A stretch of DNA of 64,000 bases from Mytilus trossulus (taxonomy: Eukaryota > Mollusca > Bivalvia > Mytilida > Mytilidae), in assembly GCF_036588685.1 (NCBI RefSeq), contig NC_086378.1, positions 15,045,578 through 15,109,577 on the forward strand, in the 5' to 3' direction. The notes beneath the pieces are model-generated. The model was given only the letters and a program-made list of their open reading frames with translations. It was not told where the DNA came from and ran no database searches. Numbering within the stretch: position 1 is the stretch's first letter; the number at the start of each line of letters is the position of its first letter. Shown here one piece after another: positions 22,544 through 36,200 of this stretch. Position numbers and translations under genes: made by a program.

Positions 22544-23865
22544 TACAAGCAATTCAAAATTTAAAGATGTTTTTTTTTTTTATCAAAAAGTTGATTTTAT
22601 ATTGATAGTCAAATTGCTAGTTAAGTCTAGTGATATGGATGTTTCATTTTAATTTCAGCATGATAAGAGAAATTGTCTTGAGAAGATGTTATGATTTTCA
22701 TCCAGCTTCCATTTTCACAAGCTTTGGTATGAATAAGCTATTTGCCCATTCCCGTATTTGACCCTGTTATTAGAGATCCCTTTTTTAGTTGTCTCCCTTA
22801 TGAGGGACATTAATTTTTATTTACAATGGAGAGCTAGCGGAAAAAAGCAAGTTTACCTGTGCATAATAGTGTGAGGATTCTTTAAGGTTTTCAAATCTTT
22901 TATTTACAAACGATTTTACATCAGAAATTATGTTTCATAATAAATAATTAAACGGCCGATACATCACTTTCAATTCATCATGCTTTGCATTGGCAAAAGC
23001 CAATTTTGTCTGGTATGGAAGGAGTCTATGATTGACAAAGGGAAGTAATTTGGTTAAAAAGTGTGTAATAACAGAATCAAATTGGTAATTGGCAAATGGA
23101 CTATTGCAGGTGTAATTTTGACACCCTGTTTGAGATATGCATCAAAAGAAATTTGTTCTCTTTAAGTCTCATGAATATTAATAAATCCAATATAAAAAAG
23201 AATGATTTTTTTTCTATTCCTGAAATGGCAAAAATGGCAATGAATTGTAGGATTATGTTACACAAAAGTGTGTGTTTTGTAATTTTCTTGTTTATGTACT
23301 AATTTAACATACAACCATTAGTGACGTCATTGTTTTGGTGGTGTCACACCTGTATGTGCTTCAATTACATGGTGTTAAAAGTTATGTTTTTATGCATGCT
23401 TTGATAAACACATTGTCTGTCTTGACCTTTACATATTTACACTCATCCTTTTCTTTATTATATCAGTTAAAAAAATGTTTGTTCCGCCTATTATGATCTT
23501 TGTATTCACATCCTTTGAAAAGTTCAAACCCTTTATCAATCAATTTAAATGAAAATTGTGATTGACATTTTCTGACCAGAGATGTCATCAAGAATATATA
23601 ACTTTATCTATCTGAAAAAGCGAGAAATATTTTTAGACAATCCTAAATTATTTGTACATCTTTGTTAGTGTATCTGTGATAATATTTCTGTTTTTTGTTT
23701 TTAAATACTTCCATATGATTTTTACTACTGACAATTTTTAATTGGATAGAAGATGCATATTCTGATTATAAAAAAATTAATCAGTTATTTTGGATCAATG
23801 GTTAGATTATCTCCCCTTTCTTTGCTTGATCTGAAACTATGGCTAAAACCAGTATTTTTTTGGGG

Positions 23866-24005
23866 CCCATTATATAATGCTGTTCATTGTGAGCCAGGCC
23901 TCCGTGTTGAAGGCCTTACTTTGACCTATACTGATTTACTTTTACACATTGTGACTTGGATGGAGAATAGTCTCGTTGACACTCTTAACATATCTTCTTA
24001 TATCT
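23866..24005 (-). repeat. Diverged copy of the GATGTGGTATGATTGCCAATGAG family
   Basis: The + strand reads GTGTTGAAGGCCTTACTTTG, ACCTATACTGATTTACTTTT and a TTGGATGGAGAATAGTCTCG segment. These are the familiar reverse-strand phrases of this mussel repeat. It is diverged from the other copies. Confidence 0.6.
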
Positions 24006-26696
24006 ACTTGCATTTTGTAGAGAAGATAGAAGTTAAAATAACTATCCATAGAATAAACACAAGTAATGGAATATATTTTATTTTGATTTATTATTATCAC
24101 CTTGGGTTGTCTAAAAGATTCCCACAAAATTTTTATATAAAAATGCATTTGAAATGGCTTGTATGGCAATTGAGATCATTTTGAAATTAAAGTACATGTA
24201 CTACATAAATATTTAATCATGTTGTTTATTAAAATTGTGATAAGTTAGTGATTTTTAATTTAATTTTAATCCAATTGTTGAATATAACATTGTGACAAAT
24301 AATGTTAAGGTTTTATATATAGATTTATCTGTAATGTTATGTGAAGTTTATTTGTAGATACAATGTGTTAATAGAGATTTATTACATTTGAAATGTTTAG
24401 TTTTTTATAGAAAATTTTATCAAGATGTTGTGTACTAGTCATAAATTGGATTTACTTTTGAACTCTTTTCTAGACTCACTGTGAATGGACATGTCAAGTC
24501 CCAATACAAAGATTTGTCTCAGTATTACGTTTAAAACTAAATTCAAAGTAATTTTGTCTGATATTGATGAAATCTTAACCTATAATTGAAAACTGTCTGT
24601 AGTTTCTAATTTTTTTTCTAAATGATGTCAAGTGTTTGAGGTATTTAGAAATTTATGTGTGTAACAGTAAATGATCTATTAATGATGTCAAAACAAAAAT
24701 CAGTAGATCCAAACAAATCCATCAAAATCATATTTGAAGAATGAGAAATTTATATGAAATATAGAAATTGGGGACGTTTTGCCTTGCTTTACTGTGTTTT
24801 ATTTAAATAATGAAAAAGACCAAATTATATGTTTGTTGTGTCTATTTGAAAACAGATTTTTAGATACATTGTGTGATATATGTCATTTAGTTGATTTTTA
24901 CTATAACACTTGTTTCAAATTCAGAAATCAGACATTTGATATTATCAGTAGTGATGGTATCTTAAATTTTTATTTAACTATAGCAATTTATGACTTGTTC
25001 TATCTAAATAGTTGTGGTTGTGTTAACAAGTTGTTCTAGACCAATATGGTAGACAATGTTTTTGATTTTATTAATATGAATTTTGAATTATTATTTTTTG
25101 GTTGTGACTTCATTGAAATTACATTCCTTAAACAATAGTTTCTCTTCTGAAAGAAAAGTAACACAGCGTTTATAGACCTCTTTGCATTTGTAGATTTAAA
25201 CAAAAATAGAATGTTTTAGTGCAATACTATTCTGTCTCATCATTTAGTTATAGGAGATCAAGAAATTATTTAGTTCTTATATTAATTTACATCTATATCA
25301 AATCATTCCTCATTCTATGTTATAATCAGTGGTTTAAGTTTTGCTGTTAAAGAAATTTGTTCCTGAATTTTCACACAGATTTGTGTTGTTTTGCTTTTAG
25401 TTGTGTGTGTCTGTGTGTAATTATAATCAAATGTTGAGTGATTAATATGGTATGAGGGGTCCACTTTGTTTTACCCAGACATTAAACACTTGAATGAGAT
25501 GTTATGAAGTCATTATTTTTTGTGTCATTCTCCATATGCTTTCATTATTGTATCCTGTTTTACCATTGTTTGTTTCAGTAAACATTTTTTAAAGCAACAT
25601 GTGCAATCGCCTATAGTTATTATCTTCTTCTTCATTTGGTCTCTAAAGGAGAGGTGTCTCATTGGAAACTTTACCATATCTTATTATTATATTACATATA
25701 ACTTGACTTAATGACATTTTCCCACATTGTTGTTCCAGAGTTACAAAAAATGATAAATCAGTATCTTTCTTTTCATCTTTATTAAACAAAAGTTAGCATC
25801 TATGAAATTTTGTAACATATTCACTTAAATAACTAATGAAAATGCAATTTCCCTTTTTAAATTTTTGTTTTGTTTCATAACAAAAGAAAGGCACATAAGT
25901 GCTCATAGTGCACTTTCTTTATCACCAACTAGTTTTATCATTCACAACAGTGTGTGATTTTTAGTTATAATTTTTACAATTCATCACTACATATTATGCC
26001 TTGTATTTTATGTGTTCACTCAAATGGTACTATAATAATAAAATATCCCAGCAACACCAGCTAAGGATTCACAGGTCTGTTATGTCCACTTGATTCTTTA
26101 AATGAATGAAATTGTTTACACATAAAGACACTATTCCTTACTAAGAGACAAAAGTGTCTGAACTTCTAATTTGTTTTTCCATAAAAATGAGCAAAAGTTT
26201 TGCTTGGACAAGACAAATAAGTAAGTAGTTATTATGTTTAAAAATAGATGAATAATATTTATTTCACAATAAGTTTGAATTATTGAATGAATAATAGAAG
26301 TGATATATGCATCATTGAGACAAATACCCAACAATAGAATAAAGACAGATACCACAACTAGAAGTATCTGTGATGAGTGTATTTATCAATAACAAGATTC
26401 ATCAACAACAAAGAGATTATGTCATTTATCAAATTCTAAATAAAAGACAGCTATTGACCTTTAAGTGTTTTAAAAATCATTGTGAACTTCAAATATAGAA
26501 ACAGAATCCAAGAAATAGCTGCCTTTGATAACCTAGCATGATTAAGTAAAAATGTATAACACTTTATGATGACTTCACAATCAAAATAGCCTGACAATAA
26601 CATGTATTTTTAATCTATGGGAGTGCAATTTCACAAATACAAATGCTTGACAGTTAGATTTATTGTAAATTGCACAATAAAGTGTTTGATTATTGC

Positions 26697-26856
26697 TTAT
26701 TTCCTAATGCCAGTAGATTTATACTTTGGGTGGCTTTCTTGCTTTCTTCGTTTGAAAGATGTCAATCCTTATTATAATGATTGAGCAAACATTTATAAAA
26801 ATATAGCAAGCAAGGCAACCAAAGTTGTAATTAACAAGCATTAGGAAATTAGCTAT
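26697..26856. repeat. Imperfect 160-bp fold-back
   Basis: ATTTCCTAATGC near 26700 pairs with GCATTAGGAAAT near 26840. Further in, ACTTTGGGTGGCTTTCTTGC pairs imperfectly with GCAAGGCAACCAAAGT. Arms are about 45 nt with a roughly 60-nt loop. It could be a small fold-back element or a structured transcript; sequence alone does not decide. Confidence 0.55.
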
Positions 26857-27130
26857 AATAGTTTGTAATAGTATGTTTAGATATTAGAACTTTAACATGA
26901 CTATGTTAAATGCTTCACTTGTTAATGGTTGTCTTTTTATACAATTGTAGTTATTTGACTACATTGTGTAGATGTTTGAAAGAATTAAATGTTGCTTTTT
27001 AAAAATTTGACTTTATGTTGTATTTATTATTTATTAAAAAAAGGGGGGTTCCCTTAATATGCCAATGTAAGTATAAAGAAACTGCAAAACATGTATACAC
27101 AATAAACCAAAATTTACCAAACCTTTCATA

Positions 27131-28436
27131 GTTATCAAAGGTACCAGGATTATAATTTAATACGCCAGACGCGCATTATGTCTATGTTCTGGACCATATG
27201 AGTATTTGGACCATACGTGTATGGTCATGACCATATGGGTATATACTCATATGGTCCGACCGTACTCATATGGTCGGGGTAATTAGCACTCTGGTACAGT
27301 TTACTTTAAATACATCTCAACTCTTCATATGGTATGACTGTTCATTAAAAAGACGCTATTATATAGGTAATTTTATATTAGTTTATACAATCATAACAAA
27401 AAGATTAGCTAAAAAAATAGAAGTTTCAAATAGTTAATTTTATTTACTTGTCAAAACTATAATAAACACATTTTATACCAATGGTCATTGCCGATGTTCA
27501 TTACCAATGGTAATTACCAATTTGTTATAACGAGTGAATGGCAATATGTCGACTTAAAAAAATATTTCCAAAAATTTCTTAATGAACTGTTACACAAGAA
27601 GTCAATTGAAAGTAACACATTTTATTTAAGTTGTCTAATGAATATGGTGTATTGCAGTCGTGTTACGATATTTGAGATCTAGATCTTCTTAAAACATCGC
27701 AGAAATATCGGAATGGCCCAAGACCTCGGTATCACTGTACGCAGCTGCATAAAAGGCTAACTTTTCATTCGCAAACAAAAGATGTAAATTAAAAGGATCG
27801 TGCACATTAAGGACTTAGTCTAGTAAATGCAAAAAAGCCTACATGCAAGAATGTAGTTAGCAATTAAAACTAACTAGGGCCGGCATCAATATTTATATTT
27901 TACGAAGTCTTTGAATTATAAAATTAATACATTGTCATGTCACCATCATTGCTTTTTTAGATAGTTTTTGTAATGATACGTTTATAATGTAATTTGAAAA
28001 AATACCTATATGGTCCAAATACTCATATGGTCCGGCCCGTTAATAACCAAACGAGTATAATACTCATATGGTCCGACCATATGAGTATACCCATATGGTC
28101 ATGACCATACTCGTATGGTCCAAATACTCATATGGTCCGGAACATCTACATAAGACTCATCAGTGACACATATAAAGCCAAACAAGTACAAAGTTGAAGA
28201 GCATTGAAGACCAACGATTCCTAAAAGTTGTGTCAAATATGTCTAAGGTAATCTATTCCTGGGATAAGAAAATCCTTAGTTGTACGAAAGATTCAAAGAT
28301 TTGTAACAGGAAATTTATAAAAATGACCTTAAAATTGATATTCATGTCAACAATGAAGTGCGGACTACTGGAATGGTGATACCTTCGGTGACGAAACGTT
28401 CACCAGCAGTGGCATCGAGCCCATTCTGTAAATAGT
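27131..28436 (+). repeat. Dispersed mussel repeat, GGTACCAGGATTATAATTTAATACGCCAGACGCGC family, split by an insertion
   Basis: The repeat starts near 27131 (TTATCAAAGGTACCAGGATT) and is broken at 27184 by a transposon. It resumes at 28145 (TCTACATAAGACTCATCAGT) and runs to GGTGACGAAACGTTCACCAG and GGCATCGAGCCCATT. A second, shorter copy follows directly at 28437-28610. Other copies: 35205-35385 (-), 36013-36300 (+), 39367-39692 (+), 41555-41722 (-). Confidence 0.85.
27185..28144. mobile_element. 960-bp DNA transposon-like element with 77-bp terminal inverted repeats and TCTA target duplication
   Basis: The left end reads TGTTCTGGACCATATGAGTA, the right end ATACTCATATGGTCCGGAACA. The inverted match runs about 77 bp with few differences. 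TCTA at 27181-27184 and 28145-28148 flanks it, and removing the element plus one TCTA restores the host repeat exactly (ATG-TCTA-CATAAGAC). The ends are packed with iterated GGACCATATGAGTA motifs in both orientations. The interior (27300-28000) has no transposase frame, so the element is non-autonomous. Confidence 0.9.
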
Positions 28437-28610
28437 TTTCAAAGGTACCAGGATTATAATGTAATACGCCAGATGCACGTTACTTCTACATAAAACTTAT
28501 CAGTGTTGCTCAGATCAAAATTGTTATAAAGCCAAACAAGTACAAAGTTGAGCATTGAGGACCAAAAATTGTGCCAAATACGGCTATGAATATTCCACTA
28601 AAGATTAAGA
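28437..28610 (+). repeat. Second copy of the GGTACCAGGATTATAATTTAATACGCCAGACGCGC family, in tandem
   Basis: Begins TTCAAAGGTACCAGGATTAT and continues to GTGCCAAATACGGCTATGAA. It directly abuts the preceding copy, so this family can be tandemly arranged with a unit near 0.35 kb. Confidence 0.8.
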
Positions 28611-30178
28611 ATAACTATTTTGTACTTCTGAAAATTTCTGGATAGGTTCATATTTTGATGATTTATTGTTGGTTGCTTATCATCCATTGAAATAACTGCC
28701 TCGAACAGACAACAGACACACCACTTTGACAATGATTTTACTTCTTTTCGGACTAAGATCTAAGAGACCATTCCCCCTGTAATCCTTTGGGTGAAATCTG
28801 CTGACGATGGTGTGACAATATCATCTTGTCAAGACGCATAACTTTGCTTTGTTTAAACCATAGGACAATGAACAATCTCACAGTCATGATAGTGATCACT
28901 TACCATAAATAATGAATAGTTCTACAAAATATCAAGGCTTTCCTAACCTCCATGTATATTTCAATTTTCATAAATTTTAAAGTTTTTGTTTTCTTTCTTA
29001 AAATGTATATTATAGTACAAACATGCAACATGTTTCATTGTTAGACACCACGAATATTCTCAACTTTAAATTAAACAGCTAGGCTTTAACAATGCACTTG
29101 GGATACCAATGGTAATAAAATCAGAAATGATCTCTAGAAAAACAAAGTCTGTTATTACTGGTGGCCTGAACATCGAGCGTAAATAACACTTCTCTGCGAA
29201 ATTTGTTATATAAAAGCCTAGTATTTTTCTGAGCGCTAAACCTATCGCATGGAAAGACATTTCAAATACTGATGGAAATGGGCCAAACCAGGTTAAAAAA
29301 CGTGAAACAAAAACAAATGCCATTATACATAGACACGGACTTCTGGATAACAACTGTCATATTGTTGACTTTGTACAGGACATTTGATGAAAATAATGGT
29401 AGGTTGAAACTGTTTTTTTGGCTAGCCATACCTTCCATTTAAATGGCAATGTTAAAAAATATCACTGAAATGCACACCACTACGTGAAAAGAATACATTA
29501 CAACAAAGGTAGGTCTATATATATGAAAGACTCTGGACGTATTGTTTGACATGTCTGTTCTAAATAATTATTAAACAATCAAATTAAACATTAAAAAATA
29601 CATGTTCAATCTGGTAACTAAATATTGCATTTGTATTTTTATCCAACCATGTTATTTGAGAAATCGTTCTTTGTATAAATATTGACAATAAAAAAGTTCA
29701 AATAATTTTGTTATTTGGGTATATCTATATTAGGAACACAAAAACGTAGATCTTACATGTTGTTATATGCTTCAAACTACCTTCTGCTATCTATGTATAC
29801 TATGTGTAGTGTATATGTTGTATGTAAACCGGATCTACTTACCCATCTGGAGCACCTGAGATCACCCCAATCTTTTGGTGAGGTTCGTGTTGCTAAGTTT
29901 TTTGTTTTTTATGTTGTGTCTTGTGTACTATTATTTGTCTGTTTGTCTTTATTTTTTGGTCATGGCGTTGTAAGTTTATTTTCGATCTATGAGTTTGGTT
30001 GTTCCTCTGGTATCTTCTGCCGCTCTTCTGTAGTTGTTATTACTCCGGTTAAATAAAAAATATCATAATTTTTCAAAATGTGTATAAACAGACATGCAAT
30101 AGAGACACATATATATTAATCAATAACATAGGAAGGACAGTAACATAACATGTTAAAAAATATTTATTCTGAAAATTC
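28611..30178. other. Gene-free stretch between the convergent Ig-HECT and FN3 genes, part 2
   Basis: No supported exon. A hydrophobic 95-codon frame on the - strand at 29066-29353 and a 113-codon frame at 29715-30056 were examined. The second overlaps a dispersed repeat (phrases TGGCGTTGTAAGTTTATTTT, TATGAGTTTGGTTGTTCCTC) that recurs near 31440-31510. The first has no splice support or recognisable family. Confidence 0.45.
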
Positions 30179-30243
30179 TCATGATATTTTATTCTTGAAT
30201 TTGAGGTTCCTCTTCAGTTTCCGCCTTTTCAATGCATCCTTTC
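30179..30243 (-). CDS. Candidate terminal exon of the FN3 gene
   Basis: After a TTCAACAG acceptor (30246-30244), phase 1 continuation gives a lysine/arginine-rich tail KDALKRRKLKRNLKFKNKIS and TGA. Another frame of the same exon would end in EEEPQIQE, but it needs the wrong phase. AATAAA on the - strand lies at 30168-30163, only about ten bases after the stop, an unusually short 3' UTR. Treat as tentative. Confidence 0.4.
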
Positions 30244-33200
30244 CTGTTGAAAATTAAATAAAAAACATGAAACTCTTGTATAGTCAATTAAACATAATTT
30301 TCTATAATTTCGATTAAAATATTCCAAAATCTGAGTTAAAAAAGGTCGAATGCCCCAAATAAACATTGTCTGATTGGTTGAAGTACTGTGGAGTCAATGA
30401 CAAGCATAGCAAGCCTCGATGTAAAGCATACGCTTCACATGAATAAGGAGAGTTTTACAAATAATGTAAATACACAGATCCTCCATCCTATTTATTTTTT
30501 GCTGAAAATTTTGCAGTGTTCATCATTTCTGTTTTGATTCTGCTAACAACATTCCATTTTTTCTTTAATTCCGATTTAAATATGGGGAACCCGCAATAAA
30601 AATAGATGGTCTCAATGAGTTAAAAGCAACGCAAAAAATTCCGTTAACGGGTCGATAATAAACTGATTCACAAATAAAGTTCTCTTTGCGCTCAAATGTA
30701 ATTCTTAGTGAAGTATACGGGTAACTTCGTTTACGAAAATTTATTATGTTAACAAAATATTTGATCTAATAAATGTATGTTTTATGTATGAACAGTAATT
30801 CTAGTACCACATACATATCGATTGTATCTAAACCCCACTAGGAATAATATATACGTTTATAAAGATCACTTTTAAGAGCTATGTTGGCAATTGGACAGAA
30901 CTCAAATTATTACTGTTCTCTATCTGTGTATACTATTCGACCAATAGTCACTACTTTGTAACAATAACATAATAATTCGTAAATTCAGGAATTGGTTATC
31001 TCAATGTTTTCAACCCTGTTTTCTAAACATTCCCTGTTATGTGATGTTCTTAAACATTTCATTTATCATTGAAAAACATGTGTATGTGAAAAATACAAAC
31101 CATGAAACACAAACAACTTGGGCAGTGTAAATTGTCCACATCCGAGAGAGTTGTAAGCAGCAACTTTCACTTGATAGGTCATCCCAAACTGGAGCCCCTC
31201 TTTGTAGTGGGATGTCGTAGACTTGTCATGGATAACACATCTGTGGTATTCTGATGTGCTTGGAACAGTTTTACGGAAAGCGACAATATATCCATCGGTA
31301 TTCTTCATGTCAGCATTATCAGGTATCTGAGCAAAGACATATTTTAATTGTAGTTAATTCTGATGATGTTATATTAGCTATTGGACAATGCATGTACCCA
31401 GTCATGAATATGTCATTTGTTTTCCATGTGTCTCTCTTTTAGCCATGGCGTTGGCAGTTTATTTTTCGACTCATGAGTTTGAATGTACCTTTCGTATCGT
31501 TCGCCTCTCTTTACTCGTAATGCATCAAGCATAATGCTATTTTCTTTGAGTTTCATGACGAGCATTTCAACCATTTCAAACTCATTTTTGTTGTCATTAG
31601 CTCTTGCAAGAATTGCAAATGGTTATTTTCTTTGCTTTATGTTGTACAATATGTACCAGTTACCCTTATACAATGTGTAGCACTAAGAGATATGTACTAT
31701 ATATTTGATATCTGGAAGCACAATTACGTATCGAATTTTAAACCTGATTCTTTTTGTTATCTATTAATCATGTGTTTCTTTGTCTAATATGTTCTCCTAT
31801 TTATGTGCATTGTAGTCCTGTAATATTATGTTGTCTTTTCAATGTTATATTTAACTTTGCCATTAAAGTGCGAGGTTTGGCATGCCACAAAACCAGGTTC
31901 AACCCACCATTTTTATTCCCCTTTAAAAATGTCCTGTACCAAGTCAGGAAGATGACCATCGTTATATAATTGTTCGTTTCTGTGTGTGTTGCATTTTAAT
32001 GTTGTGTCGTTTGTTTTCTCTTATTTTTGAGATATTAAGATAAGACGTGACGCGGTACTTGTTTATCCCAAATTCATGTATTTGGTTTAGATGTTATATG
32101 TGTTATCCTCGTGGGATTTTGTCTGATGCTTGGTCCGTTTCTGTGTGTGTTGCGTTTCGGTGTTGTGTCGTTGTTCTCCTCTTATATTTAATGCGTTTCC
32201 CTCGGTTTTAGTTTGTTACCCCGATTTTGTTTCTTGTCCATGGATTTATGAATTTTGAACAGCGGTATACTACTGTTGCCTTTATTTACATCTTTATCAA
32301 CCAAAAATCAGATCCGGTTTCATGTGTTTGTTTCCATATGGCTTTTTTTCTATCTGAGGTGTTTTTTTTTTACAAGTTTCACCATTAGGTTCAACTATAG
32401 TACTTATAAATCAAAATGAGATAACTTGAATTTGTGGAAATAATATACATGACAAGTAAATGGTTATTCAAATACTGTAATAACGAACCTTCCATCTGAC
32501 AAAAACTCCCGGATGACCCATTACATTACATATTCCAGTTATTGCTGGGGTAAATGTCGGCTCTGTAAAGATAAAAGTGAATTTTATGTTCGTTTTAATT
32601 TATCTAAATTGTTTGGTACGACATATATATTTTTTCCCTGTAAAACCATGCATTTACTAGCTCTTCAATACAGCATTTAATCTTATGTATAATGCATATT
32701 TTCAATATCAAATCTTTTTTGTCTGCTTTAAAAAGATTGTCAATCTTTTGGGCATCATTTGAAATTTACTCTTATAATGTATTCAATTATCCAATACAAT
32801 CTTGTTGGGGTCTAAACTGTCATATATATTCCTTGTATTTAAACGTACTTTGCTAATTTTGCCATAGAAACGGATTTCTTCTCACTTGAAGAAACAACAC
32901 AGCATAGGGAATCTGCTTCAGGAGATAATCCTTAAATCTTTTTTGAAACACTGTTTGAAAATAATCTGTACTGTAGTAAAACCAGGGATCGAATATGTAT
33001 TGTTGTTTCCCAATTAAGATGAGCATGATTACTGACAGTTATGTCGCTGGAAAAAACACAAAATAATAAACGGAGTTTTGTTATAATATTTTAACACTGG
33101 TACTATCTTTTCATTGTCTTAGTATGGGTATAATTAACTCACCTCCTCTTTCTGACATTTTCTGAGGCTGTTGACTTTCAACTGCAGAGAGATAAATGAA

Positions 33201-36200
33201 ATACAAAAATGAAATTCAACTAGTTACATCAAAGTTAAGTATAGATCAGTATTCCAATAATTGCAATGCCATCAATATATAAATATTTAAGATGTTAAAC
33301 TAAAGGAGAAAGTAGTCTTGTTGTTAAATTTCTTAAAACTTATGCTATAACTACGTCGGTTAAATTGTTGATGGAGAAAGACTTCTCGAAAGCATTACAC
33401 CTACATCATCTACGCAATCAGTTTACCCTTTCCCTCGGGATAATTTGACCTTTTATATACTTTTTTATTGTATTTGAGATTACCTCTACGAGTTTTCCCC
33501 TCCACTTTTGTCTTTTAGAATTTATGTAAAAAACAGCTAAGGTTTAACTCTATCAAAATATATACGGACATTTTACAGTGAAGTGTTAATTTTTTTTAAA
33601 ACATATGCACACGTATCGATATTTCAGATAATAAAGCTATAGACTGAATTATATATAATATATAAGATCTTTCTCATTAAAATCTATCCGGAAAGTTCTT
33701 ACCTCCTGTTCGTACAATAACAGGTACAGAAAATAAACCAGTGCCCTCATTAGCACAAGCTGCAACTTTTACCTCATACAATGTACATGGTTTAGTTCCA
33801 GTAATTGCATGACACTTAGTATCCATACCCGGAACCATTTTTTCCTTGTACTGAGTATCCAATCCGCATCTTTTATAAGCAACAATGTATCCTTCTATTA
33901 TAACATTAGACACATCTAAAGGAACCTAAGCAATATAATAAAACAAAAATAAGGTTCGAATCTTTTATTAATATGTTGGTTTCAGTACTGAATCTTGATT
34001 AACCTCAACAGAAACTATGAACCCAACACAGAAAACACCTTCGTTTGTTTCTAAACAAGAGTGTGTCCATAATACACGGATGCCTTAACTCACACTATAA
34101 TTTTATATGTTCAGTGGACCGTGAAATTATCTCAGGAATAATGACCAAGATGTTTCTAACTAGTTAGTTCGTTGTCTTTGTTTTTGAAGGTCCTATTATT
34201 AAGCATTTGTTAATTTCGAATTACTCCTTTGAACTAGTATTTAGTAATTTATCTTGTTTTGGCGTTACTGATGACAACATAAACGGTTACATTCGTACTG
34301 CACCAGAAGTGCATTTTGAAAATGAACATCTCTTTTGTTATGCTAGGGGCCAACATTTTCGAAAATCCAAAACTCCACCGTAAAAAAAATAATTTATTTT
34401 GATGATAAAACGAACGTCTGACGTAAAACAGTATCACACTGATCTCTTTGATGAGTATGTTTTTATAAGCAAGTACAACTGCATTTGTAAATCGAAAGTA
34501 AAAACACTACAACCCATTTTCACAAATTGACTATTTTATAGTGTGTCTCATATTACCGAATATAAGTTGTACCTACTCTCCATTTCAAATGTAGCCCTTT
34601 GCCTTCATGCAATGACTTTGTCTTGGTAATCTTAGGTTTTGGTAGCAGTTCTGGAAAACATCATATTGATAATATAGTTCGAATAACGCTACTGAAGGCG
34701 TTGTACGTATGTGTCAGAGGAAGCGAAACAACTTAGACTATGTTTGAACTTGTATCAATAATTTTGTATTATTAATTTGCGGATTTGTCCTGAAATCGAA
34801 ACATTTAACCTTTCTATCTTGTCCCTTCTTCAAAAAGAGAAATAAAGTATACCAATGCAATAATTTCTGATCTGATAAAACGGTGTTTTTAGTATTAAGT
34901 CTTTTCCTGACACAAACATAAGATGAATCAAGTATGAAACATTGTCCCATTGCCCAATGTCCAATACAAATGCATTATGTATATATGTGTTTGATCACTG
35001 CGAACCTTATTCATTTGACACCTTCGTCCCTTTTCATTTTTAACGAATTTTAATTATGACCCGAAATCAATGCCAAACAACTACTGTAAGTTATAGAACT
35101 AAAAAATTTCGAAATTATCTTTCGAAAGAGGGTAGTCTTCAAACTTTGTTTGTTCTAGAAACCTTACCAAGACGGGTCATTTTAGTATATAACTCACTCC
35201 TTAGCCGTCCTTAACTGTATTTGGCACAAATTTTTTGAATTATGGATCCACAATGCTCTTCAACTTTGTACTTGTTGTTTGGCTTTATAAATATTTTGAT
35301 TTGAACGTCACTGATGAGTCTTATGTAGACGAAATGCGCGTCTTACGTACTAAATTACAGTCCTGGTACCTTTGATAACTATACTCAAAAGATGATGAGC
35401 TATACATGGATTAAGTGCGCCAATACTGCAAGAAATATAAATTTTCAAATTATAAACACTATGTTTAGCAAAAAGTATGTTTATTATCTTATTTCCGTTT
35501 AGCAATTAGTAAATTACGAACCTCTAATATCACCACATCCTTGACTCCTATTTACATCTAAATAATCTGAAAATAAACTAAATGCAGATAAAAGTTGAAA
35601 CCTTTAGTACTGTAATGGGATATATTATACAAGAGGTTATTAATAAATTATATACATCAACACTCACACACCATTCTACAGATTAGTATATATAAACTAA
35701 TGATAAGTTTGATAAGAGATAATTCTCTGCAGTATTAAGCATTTTGCCTTCTTGTTATCAGCCCGTCATTTAATAGAAGTATAGTCATGGCTTTTTGAGT
35801 TGTGGTCTTGATATGCACAGTTAAAACATGTTTTAAAAGACTTGCACGTGACTCTATATTAAAATCTAAACAAAAAGTAAGCCATCATTAAATATAATTG
35901 AAACAAATCCTTTATAATTTCCACAATATTTGTTCTCTATAAACAACGTATCTGTCTGTAGTGATTCTTGGCTTCAAAAAACGATTCTTGCATGTCGGAT
36001 GAAATGATTATTAAAGGTACCAGGCTTAAAATTTAATACATAAGACTCATTAGTGACGCTCAGATACAAATAGTAATAAAGCTGAAGAATTAAAAGTTAA
36101 AGAGCATCGAGGACCTAAAATTCCAAAAAGTTGTGCCGAATACGACTAAGGTAATCTTTGCCTTGGATTAAAAAAATCCTTAGTATTTTGAAAAAATCAT

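Larger units (their letters stand above)
22544..27130. other. Gene-free AT-rich DNA between the convergent Ig-HECT and FN3 genes, part 1
   Basis: No exon with supporting splice sites or recognisable protein similarity was found on either strand. A diverged dispersed repeat lies at 23866-24005 (GGGGCCCATTATATAATGCT, then CCAGGCCTCCGTGTTGAAGG), which accounts for a 143-residue frame there. An imperfect 160-bp hairpin lies at 26697-26856. Confidence 0.5.

Noticed and set aside
23753-24184. 143-codon frame on the + strand
   Set aside because: The middle matches the reverse strand of the GATGTGGTATGA dispersed repeat; no protein similarity.
29066-29353. Hydrophobic 95-codon frame on the - strand
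   Set aside because: No recognisable family, no convincing splice sites, and its start is not supported; such frames arise by chance in AT-rich DNA.
29715-30056. 113-codon frame on the + strand
   Set aside because: Its second half lies in a dispersed repeat whose phrases recur near 31440-31510, so it is a repeat-derived frame.
33950-33965. GGTTCGAATC, a tRNA B-box-like sequence
   Set aside because: No acceptor stem, A box or cloverleaf around it.
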